Shown piece after piece: positions 10,801 to 20,451 of a stretch of 56,704 bases of DNA. Position 1 is the first letter of the stretch; every line of letters starts with the position of its first letter. The stretch spans positions 1 to 56,704 of the forward strand of contig NZ_JARKNA010000002.1 in assembly GCF_029360765.1 (NCBI RefSeq), in the 5' to 3' direction. The notes below the pieces were generated by a model that was given only the letters and a program-made list of their open reading frames with translations, made no database searches and had not been told where the DNA came from. Source of the DNA: Terrimonas pollutisoli (lineage in GTDB: Bacteria > Bacteroidota > Bacteroidia > Chitinophagales > Chitinophagaceae). The position numbers and the translations under genes were made by a program.

Positions 10801-11407
10801 AATTGACTATACCGCAGCTACGAAAAGCCTGCGCCCGGGTGACATGAAGTTCAAAGATATTTCCGGACCTGATGGAAAACCAGATGGAAAAATAACTTCT
10901 TTGGACCAGGTGAGGCTTGATAAAACACGGGATCCAAAATTTACTGGAGGTATTAACATAAATATCTCCTACAAGTCTTTTGATCTTTCTGCGCTTTTCC
11001 AGGGAGCAGCAGGAGGTTTTCAGCTCATTAACTTCAATGAAACCGGCGAATTTGGTAACTGGTTAGACTATAGCTACAACAATCGTTGGTCGGTCGAAAA
11101 TCCCAGCAGCGAGCACCCAAGACTGGTAAGCCGCACCAATACCTATTACACAGGAAGCTTCCGCAATAACACCTACTGGCTTAGAAACAACAATTATTTG
11201 CGTTTTAAAAACTTTGAGCTGGGATACACCCTTGCTTCTCATATTGGTCACAAAATTGGCATCAGCCGGTTCCGTGTCTATGTAAGCGGGCTAAACTTGG
11301 TTACCTGGGAAAAGATGCAAATATGGGATCCGGAAGGAACCGCTGAAAATGGCTATGTATATCCGCAGGCAAGAATTCTTAGCCTGGGCGCAAGAGTAAC
11401 TTTCTAA
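7856..11407 (+). CDS. SusC/RagA-like TonB-dependent receptor with STN domain, module 1
   Basis: Outer-membrane glycan importer, 1183 residues, paired with the SusD lipoprotein downstream. Domain order: signal segment to ~40; STN signalling domain ~45-118 (ILDQKISFKIKNESFKNVL, FSYQ, LDDVFKTLF); carboxypeptidase-regulatory-like beta-sandwich ~142-215 (IKGTIKDAAGNPIANVSV, GTTKGASSDENGNFSI); TonB-box-like DEVIVVGY at ~219-226; plug ~235-345 (LAGRLPGVTAMQRSGEPG, IRIRGTNTLG, VLKDASAAIYGARAANGVIL); then a long beta-barrel ending in an aromatic residue (GARVTF). The STN domain and the neighbouring sigma/FecR pair point to trans-envelope regulation. The substrate cannot be read from sequence. The SusD gene starts 11 bp after its stop. 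Confidence 0.95.
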   Translation: MKKTVWCTKPPSFLMKVLLLHTFLTLAFTAVSFAKEADGQGILDQKISFKIKNESFKNVLRKISDQADIRFSYQRNIIPEKEKISISVNNQTLDDVFKTLFQPYGINYEAVGKQVVLSKKQLLNLIRQVESENVSELVFFKPIKGTIKDAAGNPIANVSVVVKGTTKGASSDENGNFSIDANEGDVLSISAVGFETIELTVGSGETVNATLKQSEKKLDEVIVVGYATQKKVTVTGSVTQVKGADLDKSPTVNLSNSLAGRLPGVTAMQRSGEPGFDGSTIRIRGTNTLGNSSPLIVIDGVPDRSGGLERLNPADVESMSVLKDASAAIYGARAANGVILITTKQGKIGKPVVSYDINKGWQQPTVLPEMGNSSQYAELLNEQKLFNDVPYQEWTAAWNSFKTTGSYKLLDPTKPVVNAYYLPTDIQKFADGSSPLTHPNTDWYKTVFKDWSGQQQHTLQVSGGSESVKYLASAGYQQQDAYYKNSATGYKQYDLRLNLEAKVNKYITTTIGITGREEYRFFPTSSAGSIFRMLIRGKPTEIAVWPNGLPGPDIENGENPVVITTGATGYDRNKRDYIQTNGQVDITNPWIKGLKLTLQGAADKYIGRTKRFATPWSLYTWDKVSFEADGVTPKLVRTVRSTFTDPQLTMSDETELRINLVGMLSYDRTFADDHTIGVMAGVQKETRNGDNFFSFRRNFISPNLEVLNVGGTAQQNVGGSGFERARLSYFGRAAYNYKEKYLAEFLWRYDGSYIFPESGRFGFFPGVLVGWNITKEDFMQGFSFLNNLKLRGSYGQMGNDLVEFNGVLQEYAYLSLYGLGTRVVNGTVVRSLVEPRVFNPDFTWEVANNANIGLEGAILNNKVFFEFDVFKNERKQILIPRAGSTPQSSGISRILPPVNAGQVDNKGFEFNVGYNGQVSDVTFRVSVNGAYTKNKIVFWDENPGVPAHQRATGHPFGTNGQAFLAYQYDGVFKDAAEIAANTIDYTAATKSLRPGDMKFKDISGPDGKPDGKITSLDQVRLDKTRDPKFTGGININISYKSFDLSALFQGAAGGFQLINFNETGEFGNWLDYSYNNRWSVENPSSEHPRLVSRTNTYYTGSFRNNTYWLRNNNYLRFKNFELGYTLASHIGHKIGISRFRVYVSGLNLVTWEKMQIWDPEGTAENGYVYPQARILSLGARVTF

Positions 11408-11418
11408 ATTATATTATT

Positions 11419-13287
11419 ATGAAGAAGATGATCTATAAAAATATTCTGCTTTTATTATTGTCGGCGGGTATTTTGTTCTTAGGCTGTAAAAAAGACTTTT
11501 TAAGTACCGAGCCGACCGAGCAGGTGCAGTCCAATTTAACCTGGACTGATCCTGCCTTTGCGCAGGCATTTATTCATGGCATTTATGGCGGCTTGTACGA
11601 GGGTGGGTTTGACGAACAGATGCTGGCCTGCATTACCGACGAAGCGATTTTTACCCATGCCGGCCGCGGTATTAATACTATCAATGAGGGGATTTTAAAC
11701 CCTTCAAACGAAGGCTGGGTAAACCGTCACACCAGTTGGGTTGACATGTACGATTATATTCGCAGGGCCAACCTGGCGATGGAGGGTTTACCAACCGCTA
11801 CGTTCGATGATGTAGCTTTAAAACAAAGATTGGAGGGGGAGACTCGTTTTTTAAGGGCCTATTACTACCACCAGTTGCTCCGTTTCTATGGCGGCGTTCC
11901 CATTATTACAAAAGTATATGGCCTGAACGACGATTTTAAGGTAGCCCGTAATACTTATGCCGAAGTAAGTGCTTTTATAATCAAAGATCTTGATTCAGCC
12001 TATTTGTTGTTAAAAGGTAAGTCAAGAGTGAGGGGTAATGCTTCAGATCTGGCTGCCCTTGCATTGAAATCGCGACAACTGCTATATGATGCCAGCGATC
12101 TGCACGATATTCCTACAGCCAAGGCAAAGTCCGCTACTATTGCCGGATATGCAAATCCGGAATTGCTGGGCTTTGTAAGCGGTGATCGTACAGCCAGGTG
12201 GACGGCGGCGAGAGATGCTGCGAAAGCGGTGTTGGATTCGGCAAAGTCTGGTTACAAAACCGATCTGACAGCTCCTGCTTCGTTTGAGGAGGGCAAAAAA
12301 AATTATCTTTCTATTGCGATGGGCGGTGGAAGCAACCATCCCGATGCGGATAAAGCCGTTACCGGGACCAACGAGCTAATTTTTGAAAGAACCTTTAGCC
12401 TTGATTTAAATGAAGGGGCTCAGCAGCATGGTCTTCGCCAGGGGCCCAACGGGTATAATAATTGGGCGGGAAATACGCCGATTCAGGAACTAGTCGATGA
12501 TTATGAGATGATGGATGGTACAAAATTTAACTGGAACAATTCTGCACATAGTGCCGACCCTTATGTAAACAGGGAGCCCCGTTTCTATGTGTCTTTACTT
12601 TATGATGGTGCACCCTGGAAACCCCGCGGCAGAGCTGCCGATCCTGCTAATGAGATACAAACCGGGACTTATTTCGTTGGCGCAACCAAAATTGATGGTA
12701 TCGATACCAGGCAGAGTTCGATTGAAAACTGGAACGGTAGCTTTACAGGATATTATTTCAGGAAGTTTATTGATCCAAACCCTAGCCTTCGTGATAACAC
12801 CGGCCGTCAATATATTCCGTGGGCTTACTTAAGGTACACAGAAGCTATATTTAACTATGTAGAAGCATGCATCGAATTGGGACAGGAAGATGAAGCCCGT
12901 ACCTGGTTAAATAAGATACGATTCAGAGCAGGTATGCCTGCAATCACAGAATCAGGCGATGCACTCAGGCAGCGTTATAGAACCGAAAAAAGAATAGAAA
13001 TGGCCTTTGAAGAACAACGCTATTTTGATACAAGACGTTGGATGATAGCTCCTCAAACGCTGGGTAGAAAAACAACCTATATTCAGGTAGTAGGAACGCT
13101 GAAAGCAGGTCAAACAGCGCCTTCTCCTTATCGTAAGGATAAGACAAAGTTTGACTATACCTACACACCGGTTGTAAATAACACCCTTGAAAACCGCACT
13201 TGGGATGACAAGATGTATTTCCGTCCGATTCGATTAGATGAAATTCAACGTAACGATTTATTAAAACAAAATCCTGTCTACAAATAA
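11419..13287 (+). CDS. SusD/RagB-like glycan-binding lipoprotein, module 1
   Basis: Surface lipoprotein that caps the SusC channel and binds the oligosaccharide, 622 residues. The N-terminus has a lipoprotein signal with a lipobox ending LFLGC (Cys23), followed by KKDFLSTEPTEQ, the usual SusD beginning. Typical features are the N-terminal TPR-like helices (YDYIRRANLAMEGL, RLEGETRFLRAYYYHQLLRFYGGVPII) and the C-terminal RagB part (YTEAIFNYVEACIELGQEDEA, LNKIRFRAGMP, RTEKRIEMAFEEQRYFDTRRW). It is transcribed with SusC and ends before a clear terminator at 13311. Confidence 0.95.
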   Translation: MKKMIYKNILLLLLSAGILFLGCKKDFLSTEPTEQVQSNLTWTDPAFAQAFIHGIYGGLYEGGFDEQMLACITDEAIFTHAGRGINTINEGILNPSNEGWVNRHTSWVDMYDYIRRANLAMEGLPTATFDDVALKQRLEGETRFLRAYYYHQLLRFYGGVPIITKVYGLNDDFKVARNTYAEVSAFIIKDLDSAYLLLKGKSRVRGNASDLAALALKSRQLLYDASDLHDIPTAKAKSATIAGYANPELLGFVSGDRTARWTAARDAAKAVLDSAKSGYKTDLTAPASFEEGKKNYLSIAMGGGSNHPDADKAVTGTNELIFERTFSLDLNEGAQQHGLRQGPNGYNNWAGNTPIQELVDDYEMMDGTKFNWNNSAHSADPYVNREPRFYVSLLYDGAPWKPRGRAADPANEIQTGTYFVGATKIDGIDTRQSSIENWNGSFTGYYFRKFIDPNPSLRDNTGRQYIPWAYLRYTEAIFNYVEACIELGQEDEARTWLNKIRFRAGMPAITESGDALRQRYRTEKRIEMAFEEQRYFDTRRWMIAPQTLGRKTTYIQVVGTLKAGQTAPSPYRKDKTKFDYTYTPVVNNTLENRTWDDKMYFRPIRLDEIQRNDLLKQNPVYK

Positions 13288-13310
13288 AAATTAAATATTG
13301 AAGTAAAAAA

Positions 13311-13344
13311 TCTATGCCGCCTTAGTTGGTGGCATAGATTTTTT
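13311..13344 (+). terminator. Rho-independent terminator after SusD, module 1
   Basis: TCTATGCC and GGCATAGA form an 8-bp stem that extends inwards through a G-T wobble and two G-C pairs around the loop TTAGTT. A run of T (ATTTTTTC) follows. It closes the SusC/SusD unit and separates it from the UnbV protein gene. Confidence 0.85.
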
Positions 13345-13413
13345 CATTAAATAGCAACACTACAACTCACACGTATTAATTTCTGACTTTTTGAATTATT
13401 TAAATACAAACAC

Positions 13414-16400
13414 TTGCTTCGAATAAAAAAATTTCACTTATTTCTTCTGAACTGTTTGTTCGTCATTTTTATTTTTTCCTGCCGAAATTCAACCCAGGAT
13501 AAAAGCGAAAACCGTTTATTTGCCTTACTTCCTGCAGAGCAAACGGGTGTCCATTTTCAAAACACTCTTACAGAAGGCGTAAACACTAACATCCTGATGT
13601 ATGAATATTTCTACAACGGTGGTGGTGTAGCTGCTGGTGATTTTAATAATGACGGCCTGGTCGATTTATATTTCACTTCCAACATGAGTGATAATAAATT
13701 TTACCTGAATAAAGGCAATCTGCAATTCCAGGATATTACACTGGCATCACATGCCGGTGGAAGACCTGGTCCCTGGAAAACGGGCGTCAATGCTGTTGAC
13801 ATCAATGCCGACGGAAAGCTGGATATCTATGTTTGTTATTCCGGAGCTTTACCGCCCGCTAAAAGAGCCAATCAACTTTTTATCAATATTGGTAACGACA
13901 GCCAGGGAATACCCATGTTTGATGAACGGGCAGAGTCATATGGATTAGCCAGTACAGGGTTTAGCAATCAATCTTATTTTTTTGATTATGATAAAGACGG
14001 CGATCTGGACATGCTGTTGCTGAATCATAATCCCAAAAACCTGGCCTTGCTTAACGAAGAAGGTACAGCGAAATTACTGAAAGAAGATAATGCGGAAATG
14101 GGGCTTCGCTTGTATAAACAATCCAACGGAAAATTTGAAGATATAACAGTCAGCGCTGGCATTAATGGCTCCCAATTAAGCTATGGTTTAGGATTGGGTA
14201 TTGCTGATTTGAACGAAGATGGGTGGTCCGATTTTTATGTCTCCAATGATTATACTGTTCCCGACTACTTGTACATAAATAATAAAAACGGAACGTTTAC
14301 GAACCAACTTCAAAGTAGTATCGGCCATAATAGCCAGTTCTCCATGGGCAATGATGTGACAGACGTCAATAACGATGGACTACAGGATATTTATACCCTC
14401 GATATGTTGCCCGAGGATAATCACCGGCAGAAGTTATTGTTGGCTCCTGATAACTATGAAAAGTTTGATTTGAATGTCCGGAACGGTTTTCATTATCAGT
14501 ATATGCGCAACATGCTACAGGTAAATAATGGCAATGGTACTTTTAGCGAAACCGGGCAAATAGCAGGAATATCCAATACGGACTGGAGCTGGTCCGCATT
14601 GTTTGCAGATTATGATAACGATGGCTGGAAAGATCTGTTTGTGACCAATGGCTATTTCAGGGATTATACGAATCTTGATTTTATCAATTATATGAACGAG
14701 TATGTAGAGGAGAAAGGACGATTGCAGCGGGAAGATGTGATGGATATTATCAAAAATATGCCATCTTCCAATGTTGTCAACTATATTTTTCAAAATAAAC
14801 AAGGCGATACATTTCAAAACAAAAGCAAAGAATGGGGCATTACCCAACATTCAAATAGCAACGGCGCTTTATATGCCGATCTTGATAACGACGGTGACCT
14901 TGATCTCGTAGTGAATAATATCAATCAGCCAGCATTTATTTATCGTAACGAAGCAATGAAATTGGATAGCAATCATTTCCTGCAGGTGAGATTAAACGGT
15001 GAAGCAGGAAATACACAGGGGCTTGGTACAAAAGTTAAAATTTATCACAAAGGAGAAGTTCAAACATTGGAACAGAATCCTGCACGTGGATATTTATCTA
15101 ACGTTTCATTTACCCTGCATTTTGGTTTAGGGAAAATTGAAAAAATCGATTCTTTAACTGTAACATGGAATAGTGGTAAGGAACAAAAGCTTTATGATAT
15201 AAAGGCCAACCAGGTACTGACACTTGCCGAAAAAGATGCTAAGAGTAAGAGTTCTTTTTCGAAGCCGGTTACAAAATGGTTTACCGAGGTTCAATCCCCG
15301 ATAAAATATTCAGACTCTTCAGCCAGGATCAATGATTTTAACCGACAACTTTTATTGATCAGCAAGTTTTCCAGCCAGGGGCCTTGTTTGTATAAATATG
15401 ATTTGGATAAAGATGGATTAGACGATGTGATTGTCGGTGGTGGAGCAGGACAGTCGACAGCGGTTTTTATGCAACAAAAAGGTGGCGCTTTTGTACAAAA
15501 GAAAATTTCTGCATTGGAGCAGGATAAGAATTGTGTTGACGCTGATATTGCTGTATTGGATGCTAATGCGGATGGTCACCCGGATATTTATATTGCCAGT
15601 GGGGGATATAACAGTTTTACCGTTTCAGATTCTATGTTGCAGGATAGGCTCTATCTCAATGATGGAAACAATAATTTTAATAAGAGTCAAACGCTTCCTG
15701 TAATAAAAGGAAGTAAATCCTGTGTGAGGATTGAAGATATAAATGGCGACGGTGCACCTGATATTTTTGTTGGCGGCAGAGTAGTTCCTGGCCGTTATCC
15801 TGAAACGCCAAAGAGTTTCATTTTGATCAATGATGGTAAAGGAAATTTTACCGATCAAACGGCAGGCATTTGCCCTGAACTTTCAACTGCAGGAATGATT
15901 ACTGATGCTGCATGGGTTGATCTGGACGCAGATAAAAAAAATGAACTAGTTGTGGTGGGTGAGTGGATGCCGGTAACGGTTTATCGCAATATAAATGGCA
16001 AGCTGGTGAATAGCACCAACGTTTTTTTTGATAAAAGTTATTCCGGGTGGTGGAACAAAATAGCTGTTGGCGATCTTAATGCAGATGGCCGTGCTGATCT
16101 TGTTATCGGAAACATGGGGTTGAATACACAGTTCAAAGCAACTCCACAAGAGCCACTGGAAATGTATTACAAGGATTTTGACAAAAATGGTTCTGTGGAT
16201 CCCATTTTCAGTTTTTATATCCAGGGGAAAAAATATCCTTATCTCACCCGTGATGAACTGGTGGGCCAGCTTCCCGTGATGCGTAAAAGATTTTCCAATT
16301 TCAAAAGTTATGCTGATATAACGATGGAAGATCTTTTTTCATCCACCGAATTAAAAAATGCCGGGCACATGGTAGCTGATCACATGGAGACTACCTGCTT

Positions 16401-16752
16401 TTTAAGCACAGCATCCGGAAAGTTCCAGGAAAAGGAATTGCCTCTGCAAGTACAGTACTCGCCTGTCTACAACATTAACATTTTAGATTTTAACAAGGAT
16501 GGGAAAACAGATATTTTGCTTTGTGGCAACAATAGCAATACTAAGATCAGGTTGGGCAAGTTTGATGCAAACTATGGCTTGCTGCTTCAGGGAGACGGGA
16601 GAGGTAATTTCAACTACGTTCCACAGTTTAAATCAGGCTTCAATATTTGGGGCGATGTCAGAAGCAGTATCCAAATAAACAATAAAATAATAATGGGTGT
16701 TAGTGGAAAAAACCTGGTGGCTTATGAATTGAATACATCAAAAGAAGAATAA
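13414..16752 (+). CDS. FG-GAP/VCBS-repeat lipoprotein with UnbV/ASPIC domain (CRTAC1-like)
   Basis: Large exported lipoprotein, 1112 residues, of unknown exact role. The start is a TTG at 13414: no ATG precedes the signal, and the segment MLRIKKFHLFLLNCLFVIFIFSC ends in a good lipobox Cys. At least 13 calcium-loop repeats of the form DxNxDGxxDhhh are visible (DFNNDGLVDLYF, DINADGKLDIYV, DYDKDGDLDMLL, DLNEDGWSDFYV, DYDNDGWKDLFV, DLDNDGDLDLVV, DANADGHPDIYI, DINGDGAPDIFV, DLNADGRADLVI, DFNKDGKTDILL and others), typical of FG-GAP integrin-like beta-propellers. About residues 530-610 match the UnbV/ASPIC domain (RLNGEAGNTQGLGTKVKIY, NPARGYLSNVSF, FGLGKIEKIDSLTVTW). A terminator separates it from SusD. 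It is followed at 92 bp by the CxxCH protein, and such pairs are often seen beside SusC/SusD loci. Confidence 0.88.
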   Translation: MLRIKKFHLFLLNCLFVIFIFSCRNSTQDKSENRLFALLPAEQTGVHFQNTLTEGVNTNILMYEYFYNGGGVAAGDFNNDGLVDLYFTSNMSDNKFYLNKGNLQFQDITLASHAGGRPGPWKTGVNAVDINADGKLDIYVCYSGALPPAKRANQLFINIGNDSQGIPMFDERAESYGLASTGFSNQSYFFDYDKDGDLDMLLLNHNPKNLALLNEEGTAKLLKEDNAEMGLRLYKQSNGKFEDITVSAGINGSQLSYGLGLGIADLNEDGWSDFYVSNDYTVPDYLYINNKNGTFTNQLQSSIGHNSQFSMGNDVTDVNNDGLQDIYTLDMLPEDNHRQKLLLAPDNYEKFDLNVRNGFHYQYMRNMLQVNNGNGTFSETGQIAGISNTDWSWSALFADYDNDGWKDLFVTNGYFRDYTNLDFINYMNEYVEEKGRLQREDVMDIIKNMPSSNVVNYIFQNKQGDTFQNKSKEWGITQHSNSNGALYADLDNDGDLDLVVNNINQPAFIYRNEAMKLDSNHFLQVRLNGEAGNTQGLGTKVKIYHKGEVQTLEQNPARGYLSNVSFTLHFGLGKIEKIDSLTVTWNSGKEQKLYDIKANQVLTLAEKDAKSKSSFSKPVTKWFTEVQSPIKYSDSSARINDFNRQLLLISKFSSQGPCLYKYDLDKDGLDDVIVGGGAGQSTAVFMQQKGGAFVQKKISALEQDKNCVDADIAVLDANADGHPDIYIASGGYNSFTVSDSMLQDRLYLNDGNNNFNKSQTLPVIKGSKSCVRIEDINGDGAPDIFVGGRVVPGRYPETPKSFILINDGKGNFTDQTAGICPELSTAGMITDAAWVDLDADKKNELVVVGEWMPVTVYRNINGKLVNSTNVFFDKSYSGWWNKIAVGDLNADGRADLVIGNMGLNTQFKATPQEPLEMYYKDFDKNGSVDPIFSFYIQGKKYPYLTRDELVGQLPVMRKRFSNFKSYADITMEDLFSSTELKNAGHMVADHMETTCFLSTASGKFQEKELPLQVQYSPVYNINILDFNKDGKTDILLCGNNSNTKIRLGKFDANYGLLLQGDGRGNFNYVPQFKSGFNIWGDVRSSIQINNKIIMGVSGKNLVAYELNTSKEE

Positions 16753-16844
16753 CCAGTATTTTGCGTGTTTATAAAGTCACAGACGACACTTTCTATTTTA
16801 AGCAGTATACATAAATATTTTTTTATAATTATCATAAACAAACA

Positions 16845-19800
16845 ATGGCTGTATCAATTAACAAGTATCACTTTATCTCGTTGTGCCTGTTCGCTGCAAG
16901 TTGTGTAACGGGCTGTAAGCAGGAGGCAACGGACAAAAAAATCAAACAAATGGACCCGGCAAAAGCAGCAAAAGTGGCTGCCACTGTTGAATCCATCGTG
17001 AAACCCGAACTCGCTGACAGCAATCTCACCATGAGCTTATGGGGTATTGATTCACTAGTGATATCACCGATTGCTATCGATATTGATGACAATGGTGACC
17101 TCTATTATGTGACCACCAACCGCCAAAACAATTCTGAATTTGATATTCGTGGTCACCAGGAGTGGGAGATACCTTCCATACAATTACAAACTATTGATGA
17201 CAAGCGGGCCTTTCTCCGCAAAGTGTTATCGCCGGAAAATAGCAAGAATAATTTGTGGTTAAAGGATGTCAATGGCGACAGCTCGCATGACTGGAGAGAC
17301 ATGACGGTAGAAAAAGAAAATGTGTATAGGCTAAAAGATATCAACGGCGATGGTGTGGCCGATCAGTCGCAACTGGTAGTCGATGACTTTCATGATGAAG
17401 TGACCGATGTAGCTGGCGGTCTATTGATCGACGGGAAGGATTTGTATGTAGCAGTAGGCCCCGATATGTGGCGGATGAGAGATAAAAACGGCGATGGTAT
17501 TGCCGATGATAAAACATCGATGTCGCACGGCTATGGTATTCATGTTGGATTTAGTGGTCATGGCATGTCGGGAGTTGAAATGGGTCCCGATGGAAGGATC
17601 TACTGGCAGATCGGCGATATAGGATTTAACGGCACAGACCAAACCGGCAAAAAATGGGAATACCCTAATTGCGGTGTGATTGCCCGCAGCAATCCTGACG
17701 GAAGTGACTTTGAAATTTTTGCATCCGGGCTTCGTAACACCCACGAGTTTGTGTTTGATGAATATGCGAATCTTATCAGTGAAGACAATGATGGGGATCA
17801 TGCCGGTGAAAAAGAAAGACTGGTTTATATCGTGAATGGTTCCGATGCGGGCTGGAGAAGCAACTGGCAGTACGGTAAATATCGTGACCCGGAAAACAAT
17901 ACCTATAAAGTGTGGATGGATGAAAAAATGTGGATGCCACGCTTTGAAGGACAAGCTGCATATATCACTCCTTGCATCAGCAATTATGTAAGCGGCCCTT
18001 CAGGAATGGTGTATAATCCCGGTACCGCTTTGAACCCTGAATACAAAAACACTTTTTTCATTGGAGAGTTTGTAGGTAACCCTGCGCAGTCGGGTGTGTA
18101 TGGCTTTAAACTAAAACCAAAAGGAGCCAGCTTTGAATTAGGTGACAGTAAAAAAGTTGTTGGTGGTGTATTGCCAACAGGCCTTGATTTCGGACCAGAT
18201 GGCGCTTTATACATTGCCGACTGGATAGATGGATGGGGCACTCATGACTATGGCCGTGTGTGGAAATTGGATGACAAAAGAGGCGCCGCTGTTGCTGAAA
18301 GAAATCAAACTAAAACTTTGCTAGCCGCGGATTTTACTGCGAAAAAAGAAAATGAGCTGGGTGACTTGTTGAAGAATGCCGATATGCGGGTTCGCATGAA
18401 AGCGCAATTTGAGTTAGCAAAAAGAGGTGCTTCAGGTGATGCAATATTTCAAAAAGCATTGGCTCAAACCGAAAACCAATTGGCAAGAGTACATGCCATT
18501 TGGGGCATCAGCCAATTGGCAAGAAAAGAAAAAAAATATGCTCAAAGCCTTTTGCCTTTGTTACAGGATAAAGATGCGGAGATAAGAGCACAGGCGGCAA
18601 AATGGCTGGGTGATACAAAATATAAAGAGGCAGGCAGCAAATTGATCCCGCTGTTAAAGGATATAGATAGCCGCACCCGTTTCTTTGCTGCTGAAGCATT
18701 AGGCCGTATAGAACATGAGCCGGCTATCAACGCATTGATTGAGTTATTGCAAACAAATAATGATGAGGATGCTTACATACGCCATGCAGCCAGCCTGGCA
18801 TTAGCAAAAATTGGAAAGGCTGATCCGCTTATCAACTTAGCAAAGAATCCATCCCGTGCCGTAAGGATTGGCGCTGTGGTGGCTTTAAGAAGAATGGCTC
18901 ATCCGGGTATTGCCAACTTTTTAAACGATGTCGATGAGTTTGTAGTAACCGAAAGTGCCCGTGCTATCAACGATGATCTTTCTATAAAAGAGGCCTTACC
19001 TGCATTGGGAAATTTGTTAAACACCACAAGGTTTACAAACGAAGCATTGATCAGGCGTTGCATAAATGCCAACCTCAGGGTAGGCACAGATCAGTCGCTG
19101 CAGAACCTTGTCAGCTATTCAATAAGGGAAGAAGTTCCTGCGAAGATGAGGGCAGAAGCTATCGATGCATTGAGCACCTGGGCTAAACCCTCGGTGGTTG
19201 ATAGAGTAGACGGCCGTTATCGCGGCGTCGTTCAGCGGGATCTTGCTTCGTTAAAAGCAAAGACATCGGCAACTTTCGTGAGTTTGTTACAGAATAAGGA
19301 CATGATCGTCAGAACAAGTGCCATAAAAGCGGTGAGCAAGTTAAAGATCAGCGAAGGAAATACCGTGTTGATGAACCTTGTTAAAAATGATAAGGAACCA
19401 TCCGTGAGGGTAGAGGCATTAAAGGCATTGGCTGCCATTGGTGATGCGCAAATTGGTGATGCTATCAAATCGGCGATTGCAGATAAGGATAAATCAGTGC
19501 GCATCGCAGGTATTGATTTGCTTCCCAAAATGAGTATTTCAAAAGAATTGATGGTATCATTGCTTTCAGATGTGATCAACACAAAAACCACAGAAGAGAA
19601 ACAGGCGGCCTTATTAACACTTGGAAATTTGCCGGTTCAAAATTCAAAAGCTGTGTTTGATGATTTGCTGCAAAAAATGGGTGCCGGAAAATTGTCATCA
19701 GACGTTTACCTGGAATTAGCTGAAGCGGTCGATAGTACCCGTTCACCTGAGTTAATCACGAAGTACAAACAAATCAGCTCTTCTCTTTCTCCTGATACAT

Positions 19801-20297
19801 TGGCATCCGCTTATGCGGGAAGTTTATATGGCGGCGATCCGGATAAAGGCAGGAGAATATTTTTCAGAAACCAATCAGCACAGTGTATCCGTTGTCATTC
19901 ATATGATGATATGGGTGGTAATGCTGGTCCCCGTTTGAATGGGGTTGCGGCAAGATTGACCCGTCCGCAAATTCTGGAAGCATTGATCAACCCGAGTGCA
20001 AGGCTCGCTCCGGGCTTTGGGTTTATTACATTAGAGTTGAAGAATGGAAAGACGGTTTCCGGTACTTTGAATGGTGAAACAGCAACCAGCTTAGTGGTGA
20101 AGACCGGCGATCAGCAAAATGAAACCATTGCTAAGGACCAGGTCGCAAAAAGAACGAATGCAGCCTCCAGTATGCCTGAAATGAAAAATATACTAAGCAA
20201 AAAAGAAATCAGGGATGTGGTTAGCTTTTTAGCAGAACAAAAAGAAGATACTTATAAAGCGAGTGCCGCCACAGGCGGACATGGTCCGGGCAAATAA
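16845..20297 (+). CDS. PVC-type haem-binding CxxCH protein (dehydrogenase-like propeller, HEAT-like repeats, cytochrome c)
   Basis: Exported putative haem-containing oxidoreductase, 1150 residues. A lipoprotein-like signal (ISLCLFAASCVTGCK) is followed by a beta-propeller resembling the membrane-bound dehydrogenase domain of Planctomycetes/Verrucomicrobia proteins (residues ~55-480; DINGDGVADQSQLVVDDF, DGRIYWQIGDIGFNG, ASGLRNTHEFVFDEYANL, LDFGPDGALYIADWIDGWG). Residues ~495-930 are HEAT-like helical repeats (AKWLGDTKYKEAGSKLIPLL, FFAAEALGRIEHEPAINALI). The C-terminal cytochrome c-like domain has CIRCH at 1014-1018 and matches the PVC CxxCH domain (GRRIFFRNQSAQCIRCH, LEALINPSARLAPGF). The electron partner and substrate are unknown. 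It lies between two SusC/SusD modules and ends before a terminator at 20330. Confidence 0.88.
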   Translation: MAVSINKYHFISLCLFAASCVTGCKQEATDKKIKQMDPAKAAKVAATVESIVKPELADSNLTMSLWGIDSLVISPIAIDIDDNGDLYYVTTNRQNNSEFDIRGHQEWEIPSIQLQTIDDKRAFLRKVLSPENSKNNLWLKDVNGDSSHDWRDMTVEKENVYRLKDINGDGVADQSQLVVDDFHDEVTDVAGGLLIDGKDLYVAVGPDMWRMRDKNGDGIADDKTSMSHGYGIHVGFSGHGMSGVEMGPDGRIYWQIGDIGFNGTDQTGKKWEYPNCGVIARSNPDGSDFEIFASGLRNTHEFVFDEYANLISEDNDGDHAGEKERLVYIVNGSDAGWRSNWQYGKYRDPENNTYKVWMDEKMWMPRFEGQAAYITPCISNYVSGPSGMVYNPGTALNPEYKNTFFIGEFVGNPAQSGVYGFKLKPKGASFELGDSKKVVGGVLPTGLDFGPDGALYIADWIDGWGTHDYGRVWKLDDKRGAAVAERNQTKTLLAADFTAKKENELGDLLKNADMRVRMKAQFELAKRGASGDAIFQKALAQTENQLARVHAIWGISQLARKEKKYAQSLLPLLQDKDAEIRAQAAKWLGDTKYKEAGSKLIPLLKDIDSRTRFFAAEALGRIEHEPAINALIELLQTNNDEDAYIRHAASLALAKIGKADPLINLAKNPSRAVRIGAVVALRRMAHPGIANFLNDVDEFVVTESARAINDDLSIKEALPALGNLLNTTRFTNEALIRRCINANLRVGTDQSLQNLVSYSIREEVPAKMRAEAIDALSTWAKPSVVDRVDGRYRGVVQRDLASLKAKTSATFVSLLQNKDMIVRTSAIKAVSKLKISEGNTVLMNLVKNDKEPSVRVEALKALAAIGDAQIGDAIKSAIADKDKSVRIAGIDLLPKMSISKELMVSLLSDVINTKTTEEKQAALLTLGNLPVQNSKAVFDDLLQKMGAGKLSSDVYLELAEAVDSTRSPELITKYKQISSSLSPDTLASAYAGSLYGGDPDKGRRIFFRNQSAQCIRCHSYDDMGGNAGPRLNGVAARLTRPQILEALINPSARLAPGFGFITLELKNGKTVSGTLNGETATSLVVKTGDQQNETIAKDQVAKRTNAASSMPEMKNILSKKEIRDVVSFLAEQKEDTYKASAATGGHGPGK

Positions 20298-20329
20298 GAT
20301 CATTAAGTAGTCATTAGGCAAAAGATAGA

Positions 20330-20361
20330 CGGCTTGCATAACTGCAGGCCGTTTTGATTTT
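20330..20361 (+). terminator. Terminator after the CxxCH protein gene
   Basis: CGGCTTGCA and TGCAGGCCG pair (with one mismatch in the middle) around the loop TAAC and are followed by TTTTGATTTTA. It begins 33 bp after the stop codon. Confidence 0.75.
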
Positions 20362-20451
20362 ATGTTAGTACAGCTCTGAGAAACTGATTAAATTTTTTAG
20401 AATAGAACTTGCTTGTCGGCAGGCAGGCGCAGATATGTTAAGATAACGATG

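Noticed and set aside
17421..17954. Minus-strand ORF of 177 codons
   Set aside because: It is the complement of the CxxCH protein gene, a product of its codon bias.
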